Positions 42,107 to 52,542 are shown, numbered from the stretch's first letter. The stretch: DNA of 64,000 nt from Cyclobacteriaceae bacterium (GCA_016787645.1 JAEUUF010000013.1:558001-622000), one strand, 5' to 3'. Program-made: numbers and translations. Notes: generated from the letters alone by a model not told the origin.

Positions 42107-43474
42107 ATGGCCACTGATAACACGCATGCAAGATTGAATCGTTTCAATCGGTCATTCAAAACTTTGCTTTGGTTGGTAGGGTTCTCATTTTCACAAAATG
42201 CCTTAGCGCAGATCCCGCTTATTCCTGACAGCATCACCAACCTCAACACGAATTTTCACTTTCAACTTACTACAGTCACACAAGGGCACCCTTCTTTCGC
42301 CGCTCCTTACACCGGGCAAAATAGCGTGGTGCAGGATGAACCGGAAGCCACCACGCTGACCGCTACCATTTTTTGGGGAATTCAATTAGGCAAATTCAGT
42401 GAGCTCTATCTGAACCCAGAGATTGCCGGCGGATCAGGCATCAGCAGCGCCAAGGGGATTGCTGGTTTCACCAATGGGGAAGCATTCCGCGTGGGTAATC
42501 CGGCGCCCAGCATATATATGGCCCGCATGTACTTTAGCCACACGTTCAACCTGGGTGGCGAGGAAGAGGACCTCAGTTTGGGGGCCAACCAGGTAATCAA
42601 GACCCGCAGCAGCCGCTATGTCCAACTGGTCTTCGGCAAATTCAGCATCGCCGACTTTTTCGACAAGAACTCCTACAGCCATGACCCGCGGTCTCAATTC
42701 ATGAACTGGTCGCTGATGAGCAATGGGGCGTGGGATTACCCGGCCAACGTGCGCGGATATACCTGGGGGGTGATGGTGGAATATGGGAACCCGAACTGGG
42801 CCGCCCGAATTGCATCGACCATGGTACCGCAAGAAGCCAATGGCGATGTGATGGATACGCGAATCTCTGAAGCGCGGTCAACCACCTTGGAATTAGAAAG
42901 ACGATACACGATAGCGTCCAGGCCAGGCACCTTCCGGCTATTAGGGTTTTATACCCAAGCCCATATGGGAAACTACCAGCTAGCACTCGCCCAAAATCCC
43001 ACTGCCCCTGATATTACTTCTACCCGCACCTATGGCCGGTACAAATATGGCATGGGGCTTAATGTTGAGCAGCAAGTGGGCAATAACTATGGAATGTTTG
43101 CCCGGGCCAGTTGGAATGACGGGCAAAACGAGACATGGGCATTTACAGAGATTGACCAATCCGCCAGTATCGGCATCGTTAACAAAGCGGGGCTGATCCG
43201 GAAAGCCAGCGACGAGTTTGGTTTAGGTTTGGTGGTCAACGGCATCTCTGCCGATCACCGGGCTTACCTCAAGTCAGGCGGATATGGATTCATGATCGGG
43301 GACGGAAAGCTGAATTACGCTCCTGAAATGATTTTCGAGGCCAATTACAAAGTGAACCTCTTCTACCAGGGATTCTGGGTCACCCCGGACTACCAGTTTG
43401 TGGTCAACCCGGCCTACAATGCTGACCGTGGACCCATTCATTTATTTGCCATCCGCGTGCACATTGAATTGTAA
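42107..43474 (+). CDS. OprB-type carbohydrate porin
   Basis: A 455-residue outer-membrane barrel with a signal sequence ending QNALAQ. Segments FHFQLTTVTQGHPSFAAPYT, QLVFGKFSIADFFDKNSY, SHDPRSQFMNWSLMSNGAWD and the C-terminal NPAYNADRGPIHLFAIRVHIEL pattern (DRGPIHLFAIR) are diagnostic for OprB-like sugar-selective porins. The frame begins at TTG 42101 but ATG 42107 is preferred. The 26-base spacer after marR contains TTGACAA direct repeats of uncertain meaning. It converges with ahcY across a shared terminator. Confidence 0.9.
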   Translation: MATDNTHARLNRFNRSFKTLLWLVGFSFSQNALAQIPLIPDSITNLNTNFHFQLTTVTQGHPSFAAPYTGQNSVVQDEPEATTLTATIFWGIQLGKFSELYLNPEIAGGSGISSAKGIAGFTNGEAFRVGNPAPSIYMARMYFSHTFNLGGEEEDLSLGANQVIKTRSSRYVQLVFGKFSIADFFDKNSYSHDPRSQFMNWSLMSNGAWDYPANVRGYTWGVMVEYGNPNWAARIASTMVPQEANGDVMDTRISEARSTTLELERRYTIASRPGTFRLLGFYTQAHMGNYQLALAQNPTAPDITSTRTYGRYKYGMGLNVEQQVGNNYGMFARASWNDGQNETWAFTEIDQSASIGIVNKAGLIRKASDEFGLGLVVNGISADHRAYLKSGGYGFMIGDGKLNYAPEMIFEANYKVNLFYQGFWVTPDYQFVVNPAYNADRGPIHLFAIRVHIEL

Positions 43475-43511
43475 GTTCACCTCAATGAATTGACGCGATG
43501 TAAAAAAAGAA

Positions 43512-43540
43512 AACCCGGCCATCCAGCCGGGTTTCCTGTT
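43512..43540. terminator. Bidirectional intrinsic terminator between porin and ahcY
   Basis: AACCCGGC and GCCGGGTT pair around a 6-base loop, with A-rich sequence before and T-rich after, so it can stop transcription from both converging genes. Confidence 0.85.
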
Positions 43541-43559
43541 TCGCTCTTCGTGCTATGAC

Positions 43560-44864
43560 CTAGTACCGGTAATAGTCCGGTTTGAAAGGGCCTTTCACAT
43601 CAACTCCAATATACTTGGCCTGCTCAGGAGTAAGTTCCTCCAATTCAACACCGATCTTCTTGAGGTGCAAACGGGCGACCTTCTCATCCAGATGCTTGGG
43701 AAGCATGTAGACCTTGTTCTCGTATTTGGAGGTGTTGGTCCACAACTCAATCTGTGCCAGGGTCTGGTTGGTGAATGAGTTGGACATCACAAATGACGGG
43801 TGTCCGGTGGCACAACCCAGGTTCACAAGGCGGCCCTCCGCGAGGAGAATTACCTGGCGACCGTTCTTCAGGGTGTACAGGTCCACCTGGGGCTTGATCG
43901 TGTCCTTCGCCGCATTCTTGTTCAGCCACGCTACGTCAATCTCGTTGTCGAAGTGACCAATGTTGCAGACGATCGCTTTATCCTTCATCTTTTCAAAGTG
44001 ACGTCCCAATACAATGCCGGCGTTGCCGGTGGCGCTCACGATAATGTCCGCCTCTTTCACGGCATCGTCCATCCGCTTCACCGCAAATCCGTCCATGGCC
44101 GCCTGGAGCGCACAGATCGGATCAATCTCGGTGACCGTTACCCGGGCGCCGGCACCGCGCAGGGAAGCAGCTGAGCCTTTGCCCACATCGCCATAACCAG
44201 CGACGACCGCTACTTTTCCGGCCATCATCACGTCTGTGGCACGGCGGATAGCGTCGACGAGCGACTCTTTGCAGCCATACTTGTTGTCGAACTTCGATTT
44301 GGTAACCGAGTCATTGATGTTGATTGCCGGCAACGGAAGTTTGCCCGCATTCATCCGTTCGATGAGGCGGTGTACGCCCGTGGTCGTTTCTTCGGAGATA
44401 CCGCGAATACCGGCAATGAGGTGTGTGTTTTTGTCGAGGACCATGTTGGTGAGGTCACCACCGTCGTCGAGAATCATATTGAGCGGCTGACCTCCGCTGA
44501 ACGCATGAAGCGTTTGCTCTATGCACCAATCGAACTCCTGTTCGTTCATGCCCTTCCAGGCAAAGACCGGGATGCCGGCTTTGGCAATGGCCGCTGCCGC
44601 ATGATCTTGTGTGGAAAAGATGTTGCATGACGACCAGGACACTTCCGCACCGAGGGTTGTCAGCGTTTCGATGAGCACGGCGGTTTGGATGGTCATGTGG
44701 AGACAACCGGCGATACGCGCACCTTTCAGCGGCTTGCTTGCCCCGAATTCTTCCCGGAGGGCCATCAGGCCGGGCATTTCTGCTTCTGCGAGGGTAATCT
44801 CCTTACGGCCCCAATCGGCCAGGGTAATGTCTTTGACTTTGTACTTCAGTTTCTCAGCAACCAT
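43560..44864 (-). CDS. ahcY: S-adenosylhomocysteinase
   Basis: A 434-residue enzyme that splits S-adenosylhomocysteine into adenosine and homocysteine in the methyl cycle. The NAD-binding motif [18 protein letters not shown], the segment [15 protein letters not shown] and the C-terminal KPDYYRY are diagnostic. The frame extends to 44915, but ATG 44864 ([13 protein letters not shown]) is the family start and has a consensus promoter just upstream. The length is close to that of typical bacterial enzymes. Confidence 0.97.
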   Translation of the reverse strand: MVAEKLKYKVKDITLADWGRKEITLAEAEMPGLMALREEFGASKPLKGARIAGCLHMTIQTAVLIETLTTLGAEVSWSSCNIFSTQDHAAAAIAKAGIPVFAWKGMNEQEFDWCIEQTLHAFSGGQPLNMILDDGGDLTNMVLDKNTHLIAGIRGISEETTTGVHRLIERMNAGKLPLPAININDSVTKSKFDNKYGCKESLVDAIRRATDVMMAGKVAVVAGYGDVGKGSAASLRGAGARVTVTEIDPICALQAAMDGFAVKRMDDAVKEADIIVSATGNAGIVLGRHFEKMKDKAIVCNIGHFDNEIDVAWLNKNAAKDTIKPQVDLYTLKNGRQVILLAEGRLVNLGCATGHPSFVMSNSFTNQTLAQIELWTNTSKYENKVYMLPKHLDEKVARLHLKKIGVELEELTPEQAKYIGVDVKGPFKPDYYRY

Positions 44865-44888
44865 TGCGTTTTTCGTTGATTTAGGCGG

Positions 44889-44916
44889 CAAAGGTAGGAA
44901 AAAACCTTCGGTCAAC
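44889..44916 (-). promoter_or_regulatory. Promoter of ahcY
   Basis: On the minus strand TTG at 44913-44915 is followed after 16 bases by TACCTTTG (44896-44889), a perfect TAnnTTTG -7 element of the Bacteroidota housekeeping sigma factor. The ahcY ATG lies about 25 bases downstream. Confidence 0.7.
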
Positions 44917-44976
44917 GACTATGGGGATGGATTAGGCAGCCAGCAATCCCAGTGAGGATTTCGCCTGCCGCCAAAA

Positions 44977-46269
44977 CTACTTGGCATTCAAATCCGCGTC
45001 GGAAAGCAGGGCCGTCCAGATGCTGGGTTTACCATCGTCAATGCGGGTCCATACAGGGACAATCAACCCATCATGGGCAGAGATGGAAGTGTGATCATGA
45101 AAAGGAATTACAGACGCTATGAATGGTTTTTCGCTTATCCGTTTCTCCTTGAACGATGCACCACCATCGGTAGACCAGGCAACATAAACGTCTGTGTTCA
45201 AGTCATCATAAGCGCGGCGATCGTAATAGACGATATACACGTGACCGGTTGTCTGATCAACAGCCATGGCGGGAGAAAACTGGTGTTTGCCTGGTTCATC
45301 CTGGTTGATGCGCATGGGGATTGTCCAACTGTCACCATATCGTGTACTGCGATGATAATAGATGTCTGTATCCTCAGCCCCGGCGCGCTGGTCGGCAAAC
45401 ACGAGGTGAAGCATGCCGTGGTATCGCGAGGCACTATTATCGATCATGAGTATCGGGGCATTATAGGTGGTTCCAAAACCAGGAACTTCCAATGCCCATC
45501 CACCCTGCTGCTGGGCAATCGGCAGGTCATTAAACAGCCAGGTTTCTCCTTCGTCGTAGGAACGATCGAAATAGATCACTCCATTATTGGACCAAGCGAG
45601 GAAAATCCGGCCTTCCATACTCACCGCTGGTGTGGCACCGGCGATCGAGGTACCGTCGGGGTTGCAGGTTCCCGCAAGCTGGCTTACCGCCACCGGCTTG
45701 GCCCATTTGTTTCCCGCATTGGAAGCCAGGCTGAACATCACTCTCGAAGTGCATCCCGCTTCCGATGAAGGGTATTGGTCATATTGCGTCCAGGAAGCAT
45801 AGAGAATTTGTTTTCGAGCATTCACCGCGATTCCCAGCTTATCATTTTTTTTGCCGCTACCGCCGCCGATCAATGAACCCTCATTCCAGGTTTTTCCAAA
45901 GTCATCCGAGCGCTGGCAGATAATGTGATCATAACCTTCGCCAGGCTTCTCCCCCTCGGCGCGATGGAAATTGTAAATCTTTCCTTTTGAATCCACAATC
46001 ATCCCCACGGACCCTCCCCGTCCCAAGGGTGAGGTTACGATTGACTCATTCCAGGCTGCTCCTCCGTCGGTAGTATACACAACCTGGTCCGTACCCATGG
46101 CCGCAACGATACTTCCCACTTTTGAATGGTTGATGATGACAAACGGATCACCGGGCATCGATCGGCCCACCTTACTTTCCGCAAGCTGGATGTTTTTGAT
46201 TTGCGCGGACATCCAACCGGGTGTCCACAACAGGCAAAGGCAAACGACGAATCTCATAACGGTCAACAA
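44977..46269 (-). CDS. Secreted sialidase-like BNR-repeat protein
   Basis: A 430-residue protein with a signal peptide (ending GWMSAQ) and several Asp-box repeats typical of a sialidase/neuraminidase-type six-bladed propeller: TTDGGAAWNES, SDDFGKTWNEG, SYDEGETWLFN and STDGGASFKEK. The catalytic set of true exo-sialidases cannot be confirmed by eye, so it may be a related glycoside-binding propeller. It lies 1 base after the SGNH hydrolase stop, in a two-gene operon. Confidence 0.85.
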   Translation of the reverse strand: MLTVMRFVVCLCLLWTPGWMSAQIKNIQLAESKVGRSMPGDPFVIINHSKVGSIVAAMGTDQVVYTTDGGAAWNESIVTSPLGRGGSVGMIVDSKGKIYNFHRAEGEKPGEGYDHIICQRSDDFGKTWNEGSLIGGGSGKKNDKLGIAVNARKQILYASWTQYDQYPSSEAGCTSRVMFSLASNAGNKWAKPVAVSQLAGTCNPDGTSIAGATPAVSMEGRIFLAWSNNGVIYFDRSYDEGETWLFNDLPIAQQQGGWALEVPGFGTTYNAPILMIDNSASRYHGMLHLVFADQRAGAEDTDIYYHRSTRYGDSWTIPMRINQDEPGKHQFSPAMAVDQTTGHVYIVYYDRRAYDDLNTDVYVAWSTDGGASFKEKRISEKPFIASVIPFHDHTSISAHDGLIVPVWTRIDDGKPSIWTALLSDADLNAK

Positions 46270-46270
46270 T

Positions 46271-46957
46271 CTACAAGCATTTTTCCTTCTTCAGGCAACT
46301 CACCCAATGAATATAACCCGCCTGGCTGAGATGAAGCCCATCATACGTATACTTCGGGTCAAGGGCAGAGGTATGATCCTGGAAATGAGGAAAGAGATTA
46401 ACGAAAGTGTATTTCAATGCTTCATGATATTTGGCTAACTGGGCGTTAATGGTTTCGATCTCTGACTGCTTATTAAAGCGGGCCATAAAATTCTTGTTCC
46501 CCGGGTTGACCGGCAAAATGCTCTGGACGTATACCAAAGTCCCTGGCGATTCACCGTGGATGCGCCCAACAATGGAAAAAATATTCTGGATGACCACCTC
46601 GACCGGAATATTCTTGGACAGGTCATTCACCCCGATGAGGAGAAAAATCTTAGCCGGCTTGTGTCGGGTGACCTCATCGAGCCGTGCCAGGATGCCAAAG
46701 GTATTATCACCGGAAATACCGCGATTCACCACGGAAGTGTCCTTTAGCAATTGTTTCCAGTCCCCTCCTTCTGTTATGCTGTTACCCAGGAAAATGATTC
46801 TACCCTTTGTGACCTTCTCTGCCCGGAATTTTTCCGTCATCTTCCGGTAGTGGTCAGGCACATTGGGAACGGAATCATAGGTTGCCTGTGCCTGCGCGGT
46901 CATGGCGGTTCCCAATAGCCCTCCGAGGGAAAAAATGAGTAAGAATCGTTGGGTCAT
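46271..46957 (-). CDS. SGNH/GDSL-type esterase, secreted
   Basis: A 228-residue hydrolase. After a signal peptide (LGTAMTAQAQA), block I GNSITEGGDW holds the nucleophile serine, block III is GVNDLSKN, and block V DGLHLSQAGY provides the Asp-His pair. Family members remove acyl or acetyl groups from sugars or lipids. The open frame extends to 46993; the ATG at 46957 gives a standard signal peptide and is preferred. The sialidase-like gene follows directly, so both may act on glycans. Confidence 0.87.
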   Translation of the reverse strand: MTQRFLLIFSLGGLLGTAMTAQAQATYDSVPNVPDHYRKMTEKFRAEKVTKGRIIFLGNSITEGGDWKQLLKDTSVVNRGISGDNTFGILARLDEVTRHKPAKIFLLIGVNDLSKNIPVEVVIQNIFSIVGRIHGESPGTLVYVQSILPVNPGNKNFMARFNKQSEIETINAQLAKYHEALKYTFVNLFPHFQDHTSALDPKYTYDGLHLSQAGYIHWVSCLKKEKCL

Positions 46958-47087
46958 AACCGAAGCGGTCATGGTCATTCGTTGATTTACCACCGGTTGC
47001 CAAGGTAATCAGCGACCCGTGTAATTTCAACGGAATTCAGACTTCCGTCATGCAAAAATCCGTCAATCATCTCTATTTTTAGTGGTT

Positions 47088-48119
47088 ATGATGACTTGGC
47101 GCTCCACTTGCCTGATCGCACTCTTGTTGCTGGTCGACACTTCTTCCTTCGCACAACCTCAAACATTTACCCGCATCGCCTTTGGCTCATGCAGCAACGA
47201 GGAACTTGAAGATGAAATGTGGACAGACATTGTCGGACAACATCCCCAATTGTGCATCCTGTTGGGCGACAATATCTATGGAGATACGCACAACATGGAC
47301 TCCATGCGGGCACAGTATGAGCTGCAGAAGCACCTGCCCGGGTACCAGCAACTGATGAAACAATGCCCGATCATCGGCACCTGGGACGACCACGACTACG
47401 GCCAGAACGACGGCGGCAAATTCTATACAAAGAAGAAAGAGAGTAAGGAAGAATTCATGCGCTTCCTGGACATCCCCGAAAACGATCCCATTCGAACCCA
47501 TGAAGGCGTCTACAGTTCCCATACCTACGGTCCGAAAGGAAAGCGCATCAAGATAATCCTTCTTGACCTTCGCTATTTTCGAGACACTACTATCCGGTCT
47601 ACCGTGAAAGGCCGCAAGTATGCTCCCAATCCTGACGGCGACATGATGGGTGAGGTACAATGGAATTGGTTTGAAAACGAAATCAAAAACTCCAAGGCAG
47701 ATATCCACCTCATTGGTTCCAGCATTCAATTCATTGCCGATGAACATGGCTTCGAGAAGTGGGCCAATTTCCCGAAGGCCCGCCAGCGCATGCTTGACCT
47801 GCTGGCGAAGTACAAGCCAAAGAACACGGTAATACTTTCCGGCGACAGACACATTGCTGAGGTATCCAGGATGGATATTCCCGGGTGGAGCAAACCGCTG
47901 TACGATGTCACTTCCAGCGGGCTCACGCATACCTGGAATGTCAAGCACGGTAGCGAGATGCAGCCTTCTGAACCCAACCACTACCGGGTTGGGAAACTGG
48001 TCATTCAAAAAAACTTTGGGATGATTCTCATTGACTGGTCAGCAAAGAACCCAGTTATCACAGTTGAAATCCGGGGCAAGGACAATACCGTGTGGGACTC
48101 ACCCGTGATAATAAAATAG
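47088..48119 (+). CDS. PhoD-like metallophosphatase, secreted
   Basis: A 343-residue alkaline phosphatase D-type enzyme with a signal peptide (ending SSFAQ). Metal-ligand motifs are FGSCSNEE, LGDNIYGDT, GTWDDHDYGQNDGG and LSGDRHIAEVSR. The frame has an upstream GTG at 47082; ATG 47088 or 47091 is more natural and lies just after a TATTTTTA (47074-47081) that could be the -7 element. The likely role is hydrolysis of phosphodiesters or phosphomonoesters outside the cytoplasm. Confidence 0.9.
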   Translation: MMTWRSTCLIALLLLVDTSSFAQPQTFTRIAFGSCSNEELEDEMWTDIVGQHPQLCILLGDNIYGDTHNMDSMRAQYELQKHLPGYQQLMKQCPIIGTWDDHDYGQNDGGKFYTKKKESKEEFMRFLDIPENDPIRTHEGVYSSHTYGPKGKRIKIILLDLRYFRDTTIRSTVKGRKYAPNPDGDMMGEVQWNWFENEIKNSKADIHLIGSSIQFIADEHGFEKWANFPKARQRMLDLLAKYKPKNTVILSGDRHIAEVSRMDIPGWSKPLYDVTSSGLTHTWNVKHGSEMQPSEPNHYRVGKLVIQKNFGMILIDWSAKNPVITVEIRGKDNTVWDSPVIIK

Positions 48120-48132
48120 CCCGGGCCATCAT

Positions 48133-50355
48133 ATGCACCGCTTTCTGCTGCTTTTCGGTCTTTTGCTCGCCCATCTTTCAGGGCTGTCGCAATCCTCGAG
48201 ACCCAAGATAGGACTTACCCTCAGCGGCGGGGGCGCCAAAGGATTGTCGCACATCGGTGTACTTAAAGCGATCGACAGTGCCGGGCTCCGCATTGATGTG
48301 GTGACGGGCACAAGCATGGGCAGCATCGTGGGTGCGCTTTATGCGTCGGGGTATTCCGGAAAAGACATCGAAAACATTGCCCGCTCGATTGACTGGACAA
48401 ACCTGTTCTCGAACCGCCCGCCCATCGAACTCATCAACATGAATGAGAAGCGGGAGTTTTCAAATTACGCAATTGAGATTCCCGTAGAGAAGGGAAAGCC
48501 CAAGCTCTTTTCGGGGTTTATCGAAGGGGAGGAAATCTGGCTTCGCTTCGGCGAACTCTTCTACCCGGTGCATGCCACCAAAGATTTTGCAAAACTCCCG
48601 ATCCCATTTGCTTGCATTGCCACGGATGCCGCCACAGGCAAAGCGGTCGTCTTGAAAGACGGTGAGCTGGTAAAAGCCGTACGCTCCAGCATGGCCATTC
48701 CATCGGTCTTCTCCGCAGTGCCCTACAAAGGCACCTTGCTGATTGACGGGGGCGTGGTAAGAAACTTTCCTGTGCGCGACGCCAAGGCAATGGGTGCCGA
48801 TTACGTGATCGGCGTTAACCTGTCCCAGGGACTGTTGCCTGCCGATAAACTAACATCACCGGTGGACATGCTCATGCAGATCGGGTTTTATAAGGATGCC
48901 GATGATTTTGAACGAGAAATCAAAATGACCAATCTCCTCATAGAGCCGGCATTAGGTGACTTTACGGCCGCCAGTTTCAGTTCGGCCGACAGTATCATCA
49001 GCATCGGAAATGAGACCGGGCGCAAGTTCTACCCTCAATTAAAGCATTTGGCCGATTCCCTTCGGGCGATATATCCGGATGCTGTGGCTCCCCCAAACCG
49101 GTTGCCCCGTTCGGAGAACATGATCCTTGACGGCTTTGAACTGGAGGGTCTAACCCACACCAACGAAAAAGATTTCGAAGGGAAACTTGGTCTGCGCACC
49201 GGAGTCACCTACTCGGCCAAAGAACTTACCAATGCCGTACGACGTGCTTTTGGTAGCGGCAACTATCGCCGTATCGCCTTCTTTGTCATCTCCAGGGAGC
49301 CAGGTCATGCAGTGCTGCGGTGCGAAATCGTGGAAAATCCCAAGACCTTTCTCAAACTCGGCCTGCACTTTCACACTTACTCCAATGTCGCGCTGATCAG
49401 TACGTTAAGTACACACAATCTCCTGCTGAACCGCTCCAAGGCGATGGTCAAACTGAATTGGAGTACCAATCCACGGATTTTGCTGAAACACGACCAGGCA
49501 TTTGGCAAGCAACAACGTTGGGGATCGATGCTTTCCGCCTACTACGAACGCTTCCGGTTCCCGATTTACCAGGATTACGAGCAAGTCTTCGAATACACCA
49601 GTCACTATGCTTATCTCGATTTGCGGTTCTACAAATTGATGGGCACCTCACAACTGACCGGAGTGGGCTTGTCTCGTGAGCAGGTTCGGCTGGAACCCAA
49701 AGTTGCTCCTAATGTTCAATTCAACGGTACGCTCAATTACTGGAATGCCTATCTCTATTTTCAACGTAACAGCCTCGACTTGAAAGTTTTTCCCCGGTCG
49801 GGATCGTACGTGGATTTCCAGGCAGGCATGATTTTCAACCAGCAAACCAATTTTGTCTTCAGTACTGCCAATAGTTCCATTTCCTCCGATTCTCTCGGGC
49901 TTCAGTTTCATGCCTATCAACAAATCAAATTGAAGGCGGGGAAATATTTTCCGCTGGGGCGACGGTGGACCTTGCTCGCCCAGTTCAACAATGGCATCAA
50001 CCTCAACTACAAGGAAACGTATTTCAATTTCTATTCCGTTGGGGGAATCAATGACTTTATCCGTAACCAGGTGCCTTTTGTGGGCCTCGCTGAAAACCAA
50101 CTCAACACCGGCAGCATTTCGGCCATCCTCGCAGGAATCCAGTGGGAGCCCGTGACCAACCTGGTCACTACCTTCCGCGCCAATTTCGGCTACTATGACT
50201 ACATTAGTCGCGACCCCAAGGACTGGCGCATCCTCAGTGGCTACGCTATCTCCGGTGGCTATCGCTCACCACTCGGCCCGATCGAGATTTCGCTGATGTA
50301 TGGGGATCAGTCCAAGACGTTCCTGGGGTATGTGAATGTGGGGTTCACTTTTTAA
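48133..50355 (+). CDS. Patatin-like phospholipase with Omp85-type barrel
   Basis: A 740-residue fusion. After a signal peptide, the patatin domain (residues about 22-310) has the oxyanion motif GGGAKGLSHIG, nucleophile S61 in GTSMG and aspartate D205 in DGG. A POTRA-like region (about 320-400) is followed by a surface-antigen/BamA-like barrel ending in Phe (YVNVGFTF). This is the plan of type Vd-like PlpD proteins, but in Bacteroidota they are usually retained in the outer membrane. It starts 13 bases after the PhoD gene. Confidence 0.93.
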   Translation: MHRFLLLFGLLLAHLSGLSQSSRPKIGLTLSGGGAKGLSHIGVLKAIDSAGLRIDVVTGTSMGSIVGALYASGYSGKDIENIARSIDWTNLFSNRPPIELINMNEKREFSNYAIEIPVEKGKPKLFSGFIEGEEIWLRFGELFYPVHATKDFAKLPIPFACIATDAATGKAVVLKDGELVKAVRSSMAIPSVFSAVPYKGTLLIDGGVVRNFPVRDAKAMGADYVIGVNLSQGLLPADKLTSPVDMLMQIGFYKDADDFEREIKMTNLLIEPALGDFTAASFSSADSIISIGNETGRKFYPQLKHLADSLRAIYPDAVAPPNRLPRSENMILDGFELEGLTHTNEKDFEGKLGLRTGVTYSAKELTNAVRRAFGSGNYRRIAFFVISREPGHAVLRCEIVENPKTFLKLGLHFHTYSNVALISTLSTHNLLLNRSKAMVKLNWSTNPRILLKHDQAFGKQQRWGSMLSAYYERFRFPIYQDYEQVFEYTSHYAYLDLRFYKLMGTSQLTGVGLSREQVRLEPKVAPNVQFNGTLNYWNAYLYFQRNSLDLKVFPRSGSYVDFQAGMIFNQQTNFVFSTANSSISSDSLGLQFHAYQQIKLKAGKYFPLGRRWTLLAQFNNGINLNYKETYFNFYSVGGINDFIRNQVPFVGLAENQLNTGSISAILAGIQWEPVTNLVTTFRANFGYYDYISRDPKDWRILSGYAISGGYRSPLGPIEISLMYGDQSKTFLGYVNVGFTF

Positions 50356-50360
50356 CGAAG

Positions 50361-50500
50361 CTGGTGCTGGGTACTAGGCGCTGGGTGCCAGGCACTAGGC
50401 GCTGGGAACCAGGCACTAGGCGCTGGGAACCAGGCACTAGGCTCTGGGAACTAGGCACTAGGCTCTGGGTACTAGTCACTAGTCACTAGCCACTAGTCCC
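50361..50500 (+). repeat. CTGGG/ACTAGG low-complexity tandem repeat
   Basis: Irregular copies of a unit of about 20 bases (GCTGGGAACCAGGCACTAGG) followed by CACTAGT-type repeats. It fills most of the spacer between the patatin gene and the amino acid permease. A related array is at 60771-60896. Confidence 0.85.
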
Positions 50501-50541
50501 CATTTGCAACCTGCCTCATCTTCACCGAATTTGGGGTTGAT

Positions 50542-51846
50542 ATGAGTTCACCGGCCGATTCCACAAAGTACTCCCTGCCCGTCGGCATTGCGTTGGTGAT
50601 TGCCAACATGATTGGGACGGGAGTGTTTACTTCGCTGGGGTACCAGGTGGAGCCGCTGCCTTCCGGATTTGCGATCCTGATGTTATGGCTGCTGGGAGGC
50701 GTGGTGGCCTGGTGCGGGGCGCTTACATACGCCGAAATTGCCACCACACTGGAACGCTCCGGTGGCGAATACCTTTACCTCAGCAAGATCTATCACCCCA
50801 CCCTGGGATTCGTCAGCGGCTGGATCAGCACCATCGCCGGCTTTGGCGGTGCGATCTCCGCGGTTGCCATTGCCATTGGCTCCTACTCTTCGTTGCTGAT
50901 CCCACTGCCAGAGAAAGTAGTCTCGATTAGCTGCATCATTATTATCTCAGCCATTCACCTTCTTGGCGTGAAGACCGGGGGCCGGATGCAGACGATCCTC
51001 ACCTCCATCAAACTGTTCCTTATTGTCTTTTTTTGCCTGGCCCCCTTCCTGGTCAAGGAGGTGCGCAGTGGAATTTCCTTTCTCCCTCAACCCGGAGACA
51101 TGAATCTTATTCTCTCGTCCGGTTTCGCCGTGGCGCTGGTATTCGTGGTTTACGCGTACACCGGATGGAATGCCGCCGCCTACATCGCCGGTAACCTGCA
51201 GAATGCCCGTATCAACTTACCCAAAGCACTGTTGATCGGCACGCTAACCGTGATCGTCGTGTACCTGGCACTCAACGGCATGTTCCTGCTCACCACGCCC
51301 ATGACAGAGCTGGCGAACCAAAACGATGTGGGCAATGTAGTCGCCGAAAAATTGTTTGGGCGAGAGATTGGCCAGATCTTCTCCGCGCTTTTCAGTATCG
51401 CTCTACTTTCGACGCTCAGCGCCATGACCATCGCGGGATCGCGGGTGAGTGAAGCGATGGGGGAAGATTATTCCGGCCTGCGCTTCCTGGCGATGAAGAA
51501 CCGGTATGGGATGCCCCATTGGGCCGTCATCCTCCAGGCGGGCTGGTCTGTCTTCCTGGTTTCGGTCAGCACCTTCGTGGAAATTGTGCAGTACATTTCC
51601 ATCAGCCTTTCCATTTTCTCCATGCTCACGGTAGCGGGCATTTTTCGCTTGCGCAAAACACACTCCGTGAGGCCGTTCCAGGTGCCCCTGTACCCCTTGC
51701 CTCCCCTGATTTTTATTGGAGTTACCTGCTGGATGATTTGGTACATGTTCCGGGCAGATCCAAAGATCATCGGCTATTCCTTTGCCACGATGATCCCGGG
51801 GGCCCTCCTTCACCTCTACCTTTCCCGCAAGGTCCGACCCAACTGA
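50542..51846 (+). CDS. APC-family amino acid permease
   Basis: A 434-residue protein with about twelve membrane helices. The first helix IGTGVFTSLGYQ and the following WLLGGVVAWCGALTYAEIAT match the conserved start of the amino acid/polyamine/organocation superfamily. AYTGWNAAAYIAGNLQNARINLPKA (here as AYTGWNAAAYIAGNL and RINLPKA) marks the middle. It imports amino acids or related cations with sodium or protons; the substrate is not deducible. No operon partner is obvious. Confidence 0.92.
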   Translation: MSSPADSTKYSLPVGIALVIANMIGTGVFTSLGYQVEPLPSGFAILMLWLLGGVVAWCGALTYAEIATTLERSGGEYLYLSKIYHPTLGFVSGWISTIAGFGGAISAVAIAIGSYSSLLIPLPEKVVSISCIIIISAIHLLGVKTGGRMQTILTSIKLFLIVFFCLAPFLVKEVRSGISFLPQPGDMNLILSSGFAVALVFVVYAYTGWNAAAYIAGNLQNARINLPKALLIGTLTVIVVYLALNGMFLLTTPMTELANQNDVGNVVAEKLFGREIGQIFSALFSIALLSTLSAMTIAGSRVSEAMGEDYSGLRFLAMKNRYGMPHWAVILQAGWSVFLVSVSTFVEIVQYISISLSIFSMLTVAGIFRLRKTHSVRPFQVPLYPLPPLIFIGVTCWMIWYMFRADPKIIGYSFATMIPGALLHLYLSRKVRPN

Positions 51847-51927
51847 CGTTGTTGGACCACCTGACCATTGTCATAGGACATGTTCATATCAGGGGGTATT
51901 TTCAATCATCACTTCAGTCGATTCGCT

Positions 51928-52542
51928 ATGAATGCAAAACCGCTTACCCTCCTGTCGTGGATCCTCCATACCAGCCTCGGATGGATCGTCGGTATCGTCC
52001 TCTTTGAATACCTGACCCGGCTTGGACACAATCTTAACCTCCAGATGCACGACGGTCAGTCGCTGGTGGGCCTGAGCATGGGTGCCGGTGTTGGTCTGAC
52101 CCAATGGTTACTACTTCGAAAGCATGCCAAAGGTGCTTTCAAATGGTTCTGGTCGCTATTCCTCGGATTCAGCTTCCCGTTTGTCATGGTCGATCTCGTC
52201 AGCGCGATGGTGGGCCTGAACCCGGAAACCGTTCCCCTGGATGTTCAGATCCTCGGCTTGCTGTGTACAACGGTCATCGGTTCTTCCGTGGCCGGCTACT
52301 TCCAGTACAACGCACTGATGAAATCTACGGAGTCTTCCGATAACTGGATCATGTACCACAGTATGGCCTGGGTCGCCTGCTTTCTTCCCATGGCCATCTA
52401 CCTGGCCTCACAACATTTTGAGGCGAACCAAGCCGCCGGGATTTTTATCCTTATGCTGGGCGGACCATTGCTTGGCTTCCTCACGGGGATGAGAATGATA
52501 AAGATATTCTCCGCGACGCCCGAAGAAGCTATTGCACGTTGA
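51928..52542 (+). CDS. Membrane protein of unknown function
   Basis: A 204-residue protein with about six membrane helices, starting MNAKPLTLLSWILHTSLGWI. Segments GLSMGAGVGLTQWLLLRKH and SVAGYFQYNALMKS recall small membrane proteins of uncharacterised families (glycine-rich turn followed by a basic loop). A longer start at 51880 is possible. Its 3' end overlaps the end of the convergent lipoprotein gene by 14 bases. No function is proposed. Confidence 0.7.
   Translation: MNAKPLTLLSWILHTSLGWIVGIVLFEYLTRLGHNLNLQMHDGQSLVGLSMGAGVGLTQWLLLRKHAKGAFKWFWSLFLGFSFPFVMVDLVSAMVGLNPETVPLDVQILGLLCTTVIGSSVAGYFQYNALMKSTESSDNWIMYHSMAWVACFLPMAIYLASQHFEANQAAGIFILMLGGPLLGFLTGMRMIKIFSATPEEAIAR

Noticed and set aside
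44865-44915. Seventeen-residue N-terminal extension of AhcY
   Set aside because: The region contains the consensus promoter at 44889-44916, and the family start is at 44864.
50361-50500. Possible CRISPR array
   Set aside because: The repeats are short, irregular and contiguous, without unique spacers of constant length, and no cas gene is in the window.
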